Shown piece by piece: positions 1 to 5,084 of a stretch of DNA of 6,388 bases. Origin of the DNA: JARRRL01 sp037380725 (GTDB lineage: Bacteria; Pseudomonadota; Gammaproteobacteria; Pseudomonadales; JANQJO01). The notes under the pieces are model-generated. The model saw nothing but the letters and a program-made list of their open reading frames with translations, did not search any database and was not told where the DNA came from. The position numbers and the translations under genes were made by a program. The DNA lies in the NCBI GenBank assembly GCA_037380725.1, contig JARRRL010000246.1:1-6388 (forward strand), read 5' to 3'. Position 1 is the first letter of the stretch, and each line of letters starts with the position of its first letter.

Positions 1-2
1 AA

Positions 3-869
3 CACGGTCTCCTTACTCTGGATCAATTCGAAGCCCTTACCCAGAACGGTCACGTGACGACATCAGGCACCTTAGATGTCCGTGGCCCCACCCCCACCAT
101 CACCGTCCAACACAGCACGCAGGGCTTGCAGTTGAACCCTTTATTAGTCGGTATTTTGAACAAAGATGTGATAGCGGGCTTAGCCAACATAACAGTTCAA
201 ATGTCCAGCCAAGGCAATACGCTCGACACCCTCATTCAAGGTTTAAGTGGAAACGGGCAATTCAGTTTAGAAAATGGTGCGCTGAAAGGCATGAATCTGA
301 CCGAACTAGCACACAGCGCGCTCAAGGACTGGAACACTTTGCTCGCCAGTTTTTTGCCTCAGGATTATCAAAAACGGGTTCCGCCCGCATTCCAGCGCGA
401 TACGGAAATTCAAAAACTGTTGACAACGCTCACCATACGTGAAGGGAAACTACAGGCCAATCGCATCGACGCTAAGCTCAAAGGTTCCGCACTCAGCGGC
501 GGTGGTGAAATCAATCTGAGTACCTTCGGCTACGATTCACAGCTGAAACTGAAACTGTCTGAATCCCTCACCAATCCTTACATCGCACAACTGGAATGGC
601 CACTGCAGTGCAGCAGCAACACCAAACGCCTCATTCCGTGTAAAATTGATAAACACGCCGTTGGTCGACAAATCGAGAAAATGGCCGCTAAAGAAGCAAA
701 AAGAAAAGCTAAAGCCACGATCACCAAGAAAGTAGCCGACAAACTGGGCATCACGGAGTCTGTCAACTCTCCCGAAGACGCCGCAAAAGCAAAACTTCGA
801 GAGGAAGAGAAACGAGCAAAACAACGTTTAAAAGAGCAACTGCAAGAAAAATTTGGTGGCTTTCACTAA
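3..869 (+). CDS. AsmA family protein, C-terminal part (5' end outside window)
   Basis: The frame is open from the left edge, so the GTG at 54 is internal and the true start lies upstream; 288 residues are visible. The C-terminal AsmA signature is clear: a 'TSGTLDVRGPTPTITV' strand, 'LNPLLVGILNKDVIAGLANITVQMSSQG', then 'IQGLSGNGQFSLENGALKGMNLTEL', which is the family's hallmark dGalkGmNL block. AsmA/TamB/YhdP relatives are inner-membrane-anchored periplasmic beta-rich proteins that affect outer-membrane assembly and lipid transport. Two cysteines (codons at 609 and 639) lie near the end of the beta domain and could form a disulfide. The last ~75 residues (from about 650) are a Lys/Glu/Ala-rich, probably helical tail ending EKFGGFH. 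The gene ends with TAA at 867-869. From memory, mutY often follows asmA in related genomes; it is absent here. Family call is firm; the exact paralogue is not settled because the N-terminus is missing. Confidence 0.9.
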   Translation, partial: HGLLTLDQFEALTQNGHVTTSGTLDVRGPTPTITVQHSTQGLQLNPLLVGILNKDVIAGLANITVQMSSQGNTLDTLIQGLSGNGQFSLENGALKGMNLTELAHSALKDWNTLLASFLPQDYQKRVPPAFQRDTEIQKLLTTLTIREGKLQANRIDAKLKGSALSGGGEINLSTFGYDSQLKLKLSESLTNPYIAQLEWPLQCSSNTKRLIPCKIDKHAVGRQIEKMAAKEAKRKAKATITKKVADKLGITESVNSPEDAAKAKLREEEKRAKQRLKEQLQEKFGGFH

Positions 870-882
870 CACGCCACTGCAG

Positions 883-916
883 CAATCACGACAGCAAAAC
901 CAATCACGACAGCAAA
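883..916 (+). repeat. 16-bp direct repeat, two copies in tandem
   Basis: CAATCACGACAGCAAA occurs at 883-898 and again at 901-916, giving an 18-bp period with a 2-base gap. It starts 14 bases after the AsmA stop codon. Two exact copies this close are most simply a local duplication. A binding site for a dimeric regulator is possible, but nothing else supports it. Confidence 0.85.
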
Positions 917-1103
917 TATGGTTATTTTGATCTTCCGTACGCATAAGAATAGGCGCTTTTTTATTCGAAATTTGGGGAAAAGGCGTCTAAAGTAGATCAA
1001 AAATAAACCTGAAGTTTAACTGTGCCTCAATCATAACCTCACATTACTTATTTTGTCTGCAATACTTATCTGAGAGATGCGGACACGGAAAGATCAGGGA
1101 GGG

Positions 1104-1172
1104 ATGATGAAGCAGCGCCAAGAAATCACTTCAGTTCACCCAATCTCTGCCTCTCAAGCCCTCTTAGCCTAG
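1104..1172 (+). CDS. Possible 22-residue small ORF or leader peptide
   Basis: An ATGATG pair (1104 and 1107) directly follows AGGGAGGG (1096-1103), the strongest Shine-Dalgarno-like sequence in the window. From the second ATG the frame reads MKQRQEITSVH... and stops at TAG (1170-1172), 55 bases before the chemoreceptor start. For the ATG at 1107 the spacing from AGGGAG is about 5 bases, which is good. The peptide shows no signal sequence, membrane helix or run of identical codons suggesting attenuation. It could be a translated upstream ORF affecting the chemoreceptor gene, whose own start has a poor Shine-Dalgarno, or simply chance. Reported only because of the ribosome site. Confidence 0.2.
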   Translation: MMKQRQEITSVHPISASQALLA

Positions 1173-1227
1173 ACTAAACAGGTGACTAATACTGATACGC
1201 CACGAACGGTACAGAGTACGTTAAGCT

Positions 1228-2430
1228 ATGAAAAGGATTCAAAAAGTTATACGTCATTTATCGGTCGGAACCAAAATTCAACTGGCTATTTCAACCAATG
1301 TTGTTCTCGCAATTCTAATCGGTGAGTACATCATCTACAGCATACTTCATTTTGAAGGTCTTTTAGCCACGCTCATCAACGTGATCATTAACAGTGTGAT
1401 TGCTTTTTGCTTTGGTTTCTACGTCTCACGTGCTATCACGGAGCCACTGCTCAAACAAGTGCGTCTACTGGAAGAAATGAACACCGGTCGAGGTGATCTC
1501 ACCAAACGTTTAGACCAATACACCAACGATGAAATTGGCGACCTTTCAGGACAATTCAATCAATTTGTTGAGCATTTGCTCGAGATGGTCAAAGGCATCT
1601 CGAACGGCGTACAATGTATGAACAGCTCCATTCGCTATTTTAACCAGACCGGACACAACATCAAAAGCAACGCTTACTTGCAAAGCAAACAAACGGATAA
1701 CATGGTGACTGAAATCGATACCATGTCCCAAACTGAACACGGTATCGCTTGTGACAGCGAAGAAGCGGAACTCATTGCGCAAACATCAAAAGAAAGTGCC
1801 GAAGCTGGACTTCACGTGGTTGAACAAACCATCAACGGAATGAAATTCCTTTCCGAAACGGTTGGGCAAAGTAGCCATCAACTGCAAACATTAAGCAGTT
1901 CTTTCGACACCATTGACAGTTTTGTGGTATCCATTAACAGTATCGCGGAACAAACCAATCTACTCGCCTTGAATGCCGCCATCGAAGCGGCACGAGCGGG
2001 CAATCACGGTCGTGGCTTCGCTGTGGTGGCCGATGAAGTGCGTGCCCTGGCAACCCGTACCGGTCAAACATCCGTAGAAATTAATAAACTCATCAACACC
2101 ATGCGCAGCAACATGAATGATCTGGTGCAGGCGCTATCCAGCAGTATCGAGCAAGTCACGCAAGGTGTTGCGTTATCACAAACAGCGGGGGAAACGCTTC
2201 AAGAAATTGTGGAGCACTCCCAAGAAGTTGCTGAAAAAATCCATAAAATCAAGTACAAAGTAAATCATCAACTGGACATTGCTGACAAAGTGAAAACCGA
2301 AGTAAACACCATCGCCAAACTGGCGCACCAAAACGGAGATGCCGTCGCTCAAGTGGTGAACTTTTCCGAACAGCTCTCGCAACAAATGGACAGCATTCAA
2401 CATATTGTTGATGACTTTAAAATTCAATAA
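1228..2430 (+). CDS. Methyl-accepting chemotaxis protein without a periplasmic sensor domain
   Basis: This 400-residue chemoreceptor would pass signals to the CheA kinase through CheW at the inner membrane. Two hydrophobic helices, about 17-40 and 43-66, are separated by only a few residues, so almost no periplasmic loop exists. A HAMP domain follows (about 67-120), with P73 and the DEIG motif at 101-104. The signalling domain (about 150-395) carries the diagnostic hairpin tip: IAEQTNLLALNAAIEAARAG from residue 239, then GRGFAVVADEVRALA (261-275). The C-terminus ends DDFKIQ with no CheR-binding pentapeptide of NWETF type. ATG 1228 is the only sensible start because a TAA sits in frame at 1222; the Shine-Dalgarno is weak (GAG around 1214). 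Typical chemoreceptors of this type are 500-650 residues, the difference being the missing ligand-binding domain. No che genes are nearby. The ligand is unknown. Confidence 0.95.
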   Translation: MKRIQKVIRHLSVGTKIQLAISTNVVLAILIGEYIIYSILHFEGLLATLINVIINSVIAFCFGFYVSRAITEPLLKQVRLLEEMNTGRGDLTKRLDQYTNDEIGDLSGQFNQFVEHLLEMVKGISNGVQCMNSSIRYFNQTGHNIKSNAYLQSKQTDNMVTEIDTMSQTEHGIACDSEEAELIAQTSKESAEAGLHVVEQTINGMKFLSETVGQSSHQLQTLSSSFDTIDSFVVSINSIAEQTNLLALNAAIEAARAGNHGRGFAVVADEVRALATRTGQTSVEINKLINTMRSNMNDLVQALSSSIEQVTQGVALSQTAGETLQEIVEHSQEVAEKIHKIKYKVNHQLDIADKVKTEVNTIAKLAHQNGDAVAQVVNFSEQLSQQMDSIQHIVDDFKIQ

Positions 2431-2517
2431 CGCTGGAACAGTGACTATCCGGATAAACACCGTTCCTCCGCTCTCCTCAAGCCAAGCCATCGATACCGTT
2501 GAATCAATCAGGATGCT

Positions 2518-2530
2518 CCCCCGGTGGGGG
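2518..2530. repeat. Short G/C hairpin after the chemoreceptor gene
   Basis: CCCCC (2518-2522), a GGT loop and GGGGG (2526-2530) form a compact 5-bp G/C stem about 90 bases after the chemoreceptor stop. No U-tract follows (the next bases are TCTACAGC), so it is not a standard intrinsic terminator. It could still pause polymerase or protect the 3' end of the mRNA. Confidence 0.45.
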
Positions 2531-2586
2531 TCTACAGCACAGAACAAACGATCTGATTAATTTATTAGCACTCGCTCACCTTTAAT

Positions 2587-2598
2587 GCAAATATTTGC
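2587..2598. repeat. 12-bp perfect palindrome GCAAATATTTGC
   Basis: The sequence reads the same on both strands and lies about 110 bases upstream of the dikinase-like gene in an A/T-rich stretch. Such palindromes are typical half-site pairs for dimeric helix-turn-helix regulators, but no specific regulator is recognised. Confidence 0.5.
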
Positions 2599-2652
2599 TC
2601 TTTAAACATACGCCTAAATAGTGTTACTTCATTTACTATTCAAGTTATGCTA

Positions 2653-2669
2653 GAGCGAGTAGCTCGCTC
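2653..2669. repeat. 7-bp inverted repeat upstream of the dikinase-like gene
   Basis: GAGCGAG (2653-2659), TAG, CTCGCTC (2663-2669) make a perfect dyad 40 bases before the ATG at 2710. The right arm with its next base, CTCGCTCA, also occurs at 2571-2578, so the left arm could pair with either copy in RNA. Its position fits an operator or a 5'-UTR hairpin. The function is unproven. Confidence 0.55.
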
Positions 2670-2697
2670 ATACATTATCAGGGCTTCCATTTCAGCC

Positions 2698-2703
2698 AGG
2701 TGA
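2698..2703 (+). promoter_or_regulatory. Ribosome binding site fixing the start at 2710
   Basis: AGGTGA lies 6 bases before the ATG at 2710. It is a good Shine-Dalgarno at standard spacing and supports this as the true N-terminus of the long dikinase-like gene. Neither downstream fragment has a comparable site at its possible starts. Confidence 0.75.
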
Positions 2704-2709
2704 CAAACA

Positions 2710-3756
2710 ATGCCTTCTATATCATCAACGTTGGCACACGCATTCAAAAGTAGATCATCCACTTCAACTGAAACACAACATCAATTCAAGTGGCAGAAAC
2801 TCAACCCTATCCCCCACTTTAACAAAATGATCCGTGTATTCGGGTATAAGGATAACCGCACGCCCCCCATCATCAGCACACCGTCGCTTGAGAATACAAA
2901 GCGCATTACGAATACACCTGAACACATCTTTGAACTGATCGACAGGATGGCGCTCGACAACACACCCAAGGGCAAGACGCTGGACGATTTATTTAAATTA
3001 GAAGACCTCTACGACGACCTGAAACAATTTTATTCAGAAAGTGTCATTTCGGATCTCATTACCTTAAAATGTGAAAACCTAAGAAACGACACGAGCATAC
3101 CTCAGAACCAGTTAGAAAAACGAATAATTTTTTATAGCCAACTGCTAAAGTTTCACACAGAACAAAACACAGCAGACACGCCAGCCGTAAACGATCTATC
3201 TCAAGAGGACTATAATAACAGCACAAATGACTTGGCTCGCACGTACGGCGGAAAATACAAAGGACTTGTTGAATCAGAGAACATGCTGCAACAAGTCAAC
3301 AAACAAAATCCAGATTTAAACATTGCAATACCACGCTTCATCGGCCTCAGCACACAAGAAACCGAAGCCGCCGTTAAAAATGAAAGGTGTCCTAATAAGC
3401 TCTTGGCATTCCTGCAAGATTATAAAAATAAACCGGATATCCGATTTATGGTGAGAAGTTCTTCCACACAGGAAGATCAATCAGGCCAATCAAACGCCGG
3501 ATGTTATAAAACCATATCCAATGTAAATCATTCACCCGAAGCCATCTTAGACGCCATTAAAGAAGTGTATCAGGCTTTTAGCTCGGATAACGCTCACGCT
3601 CAATCCGCACTCTATAGTAGTAATGGTAATTCAAGCTCACCCCATCAGAATCACGGCGCGGTGCTAATACAAATTATGATGGGGGAAACCAACCAGAATG
3701 AGCCGAATACCGTATCCCAACTCGACTCACGCCCAATGCCGATGCGAACGGATTGA
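2710..3756 (+). CDS. PEP synthase/PPDK-like protein, N-terminal fragment (first half of ATP-grasp domain)
   Basis: 348 residues from an ATG with a good Shine-Dalgarno to TGA at 3754-3756. Residues 1-170 are a polar, mostly helical region I do not recognise, without signal peptide or membrane segment. From about 178 it matches the PEP/pyruvate-dikinase ATP-binding domain: GGKYKGL (180-186, the VGGKgaNL equivalent), IPRFIGLST (208-215), then the strongly diagnostic RSSSTQED (249-256) with AGCYKTISNV (263-272), and AVLIQIMMGE (317-326). This domain uses ATP to phosphorylate a histidine on a separate swivel domain. The next expected motifs (SGV-F-DP, GxGExVV) never appear. Instead the frame gives 'TVSQLDSRPMPMRTD' and stops, while similarity resumes in another frame. 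The last ~15 residues are therefore probably out-of-frame sequence, and this is the front of a broken gene rather than a complete enzyme. Family call is firm; substrate is unknown. Confidence 0.85.
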   Translation: MPSISSTLAHAFKSRSSTSTETQHQFKWQKLNPIPHFNKMIRVFGYKDNRTPPIISTPSLENTKRITNTPEHIFELIDRMALDNTPKGKTLDDLFKLEDLYDDLKQFYSESVISDLITLKCENLRNDTSIPQNQLEKRIIFYSQLLKFHTEQNTADTPAVNDLSQEDYNNSTNDLARTYGGKYKGLVESENMLQQVNKQNPDLNIAIPRFIGLSTQETEAAVKNERCPNKLLAFLQDYKNKPDIRFMVRSSSTQEDQSGQSNAGCYKTISNVNHSPEAILDAIKEVYQAFSSDNAHAQSALYSSNGNSSSPHQNHGAVLIQIMMGETNQNEPNTVSQLDSRPMPMRTD

Positions 3757-5084
3757 TCAAGACAGAAAATCCTCAATACCTTCGCCAACAAGCGGCGCTC
3801 TCACCAGAAAGCGTAGAAACCATGGCGCTGGCGCTCAACACACTGAGTGAACGGCACAAAGAAGGCGTGGATATGGAATTTGTGGCGCAAGGCCATTCAC
3901 ATTATTTGGTTCAACAGCGTTCTCAAGATGCCCGCCATGCAGAAATCAAACCCGCCTACCTGAAAACAGCAAGCGTTGAAAAATACCAAGCGGAATTACA
4001 CCGCGTTCAAGTGATCTCTCACAGCAATCTCGGGGTCAACATCATAAAACCCCAAGAGCGCATCAACGCCCATTCACTGGACGACGCGTTTTACAAAGAC
4101 TATTTGGGTATGCAAAAAACAGCCAAGGAAACAGGCGTCGAAGCGCCAAAACTGAAAGCCGTTTTTGTGAAACCACCGGCGCACCCAAATGCACACGCTG
4201 CTTTAATGTTTCGTCAGCAAGGCATTGCCATCGTTCAGATTTCTGATGCAAAGACCTATGACACCATAGCCACCTCATCGCAATCGGTTCTGCTCGATGA
4301 ACAACGCGGATTGTTAAACGTGGGTGTCTCGATACCGGAGCAGGACATCGACACGGGGTACTTCAGCTATCCCGCACCAGCGGTATATTCACTGCCTAAT
4401 AAAAAGAGCACGCTTTCCGTTCCACAACACGACACACTCAAGAAACTGAGTAAACGCGCCATTGAGCTAAAAGACATGGCGCTAAAAAGCACAAACACGC
4501 TGACCAAAACGACGGATTGCCTCACTCAACTCAAAGCCGAAATCGTCAAGGACACGGACATCAATAAAGGAAAAACGGACGATCTACTTGCAACATTGAT
4601 CTATTATTCTATGTATCTTAGACACAAGGCAAAGCAAAATTTAAATGACCCCTCACGCCTAATAACGCACAAATCCACCGATCAGCAGATGTTAACCCTT
4701 GCTCATGAGCTCAGCATTGACGCCGTCAGAATGTCGGAAGCCATTCAACATAATGCCCCAGTGATGCATAAACTGTTGTATCTCAATTGGATAGAGGCCG
4801 CACTCCAGCAACTGCCACAGGAAAACCCCGAAACAATCGCTGTCGCGTCTCTAAAATCAACACTCGGCGAACAAAAGACCAACCAAGCTTTCACAGAGTG
4901 GTTCAAGCGCCTCACCCCTTCACCCTCGCTGTCTCTCAATACCATCGAAATTCCTTTATTTGTGCTGCATCGCTTGTCTTATGCGATCCGCCAACCCGAG
5001 CTCCAAGCGCGTTGGTTAGCCAGCGCTCCCATTGGCGCAATACGTAAGCCACCTCAACAGCAACAAAACCAAGATCAACTATGA
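3753..5084 (+). CDS. PEP synthase/PPDK-like protein, middle fragment (end of ATP-grasp plus phosphohistidine swivel domain)
   Basis: Counted from the TTG at 3753 this gives 443 residues, but the frame is open from 3702 and the extra residues (RLTPNADANGL) look like continuing protein, so the TTG is probably not a real start; no Shine-Dalgarno supports it. VDMEFVAQGHSHYLVQQRS (39-57) matches the end of the dikinase ATP-grasp domain (qDIEWa...lyllQaRP). Residues about 136-192 match the PEP-utilising mobile domain: KAVFVKPPAHPNAHAALMFR, then QQGIAIVQISDA and SVLLDEQRGLLNV. H148 (codon 4194) aligns with the phosphorylated histidine of the T-C/S-H-A-A-I motif, with N-A replacing T-C/S. Residues 220-420 are helical and unrecognised. 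The final ~15 residues (QQQQNQDQL) are probably out-of-frame, since the neighbouring frame continues as protein-like sequence. On its own it lacks the ATP-binding half and could not act as a dikinase. Confidence 0.75.
   Translation: MIKTENPQYLRQQAALSPESVETMALALNTLSERHKEGVDMEFVAQGHSHYLVQQRSQDARHAEIKPAYLKTASVEKYQAELHRVQVISHSNLGVNIIKPQERINAHSLDDAFYKDYLGMQKTAKETGVEAPKLKAVFVKPPAHPNAHAALMFRQQGIAIVQISDAKTYDTIATSSQSVLLDEQRGLLNVGVSIPEQDIDTGYFSYPAPAVYSLPNKKSTLSVPQHDTLKKLSKRAIELKDMALKSTNTLTKTTDCLTQLKAEIVKDTDINKGKTDDLLATLIYYSMYLRHKAKQNLNDPSRLITHKSTDQQMLTLAHELSIDAVRMSEAIQHNAPVMHKLLYLNWIEAALQQLPQENPETIAVASLKSTLGEQKTNQAFTEWFKRLTPSPSLSLNTIEIPLFVLHRLSYAIRQPELQARWLASAPIGAIRKPPQQQQNQDQL

Larger units (their letters stand above)
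870..1227. other. Intergenic region between the AsmA gene and the chemoreceptor gene
   Basis: This 358-bp stretch has no long ORF. It contains a 16-bp direct repeat just after the AsmA stop (883-916), a T-run at 958-963 without a convincing hairpin before it, an A/T-rich section around 985-1060 that could hold the chemoreceptor promoter, and a 22-codon ORF behind a strong purine-rich Shine-Dalgarno (1096-1172). I could not assign a confident -35/-10 pair or a flagellar sigma-28 promoter. No tRNA or known riboswitch was recognised. Confidence 0.6.
2431..2709. other. Intergenic region between the chemoreceptor gene and the dikinase-like gene
   Basis: This 279-bp stretch has no credible ORF. 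It contains a G/C hairpin without a T-tract (2518-2530), a 12-bp perfect palindrome (2587-2598), a 7-bp dyad (2653-2669) whose right arm is also found at 2571-2578, and a good Shine-Dalgarno (2698-2703) for the next gene. The centre (2551-2650) is A/T-rich and is the likely promoter area; no -35/-10 pair stands out. I see no canonical Rho-independent terminator for the chemoreceptor gene. Confidence 0.6.

Noticed and set aside
537..824. Minus-strand ORFs opposite the AsmA gene, and similar ones opposite the chemoreceptor and dikinase-like genes (for example 1546-1782, 2176-2547, 5409-5687)
   Set aside because: They are antisense shadows of well-supported + strand genes, with Cys/Phe/Arg-rich unlikely compositions and no recognisable domains.
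958..963. Rho-independent terminator after the AsmA gene (T-run)
   Set aside because: No stem of useful length precedes the T-run; only about 3 bp (CGC/GCG) can pair.
987..1190. Flagellar sigma-28 promoter for the chemoreceptor (TAAA at about 988 or at about 1176)
   Set aside because: The first has only a poor match to GCCGATAA at the correct distance. The second has a GATA but about 3 bases too close and without the GCC.
870..2709. Mobile element or integration site in the intergenic regions
   Set aside because: No transposase fragment, long terminal inverted repeat, target-site duplication, tRNA or integrase is visible; the repeats seen are short and local.
3678..3704. Programmed -1 frameshift at the GGGGG run (3681-3685)
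   Set aside because: The run does not form an X-XXY-YYZ heptamer in frame, and the target frame has a TGA at 3699-3701 just downstream, so a shift here would terminate. No slippery site lies in 3702-3753.
3753..3756. TTGA overlap of a TTG start with the TGA stop of the upstream fragment, as in translationally coupled genes
   Set aside because: The junction falls inside a conserved ATP-grasp domain, protein-like sequence continues upstream of the TTG in the same frame, and there is no Shine-Dalgarno. A broken gene explains this better.
4787..5047. 86-codon + strand ORF overlapping the middle fragment
   Set aside because: It is fully inside the 3753-5084 frame, has an Arg/Pro/Thr-rich composition typical of an out-of-frame translation, and no ribosome site.
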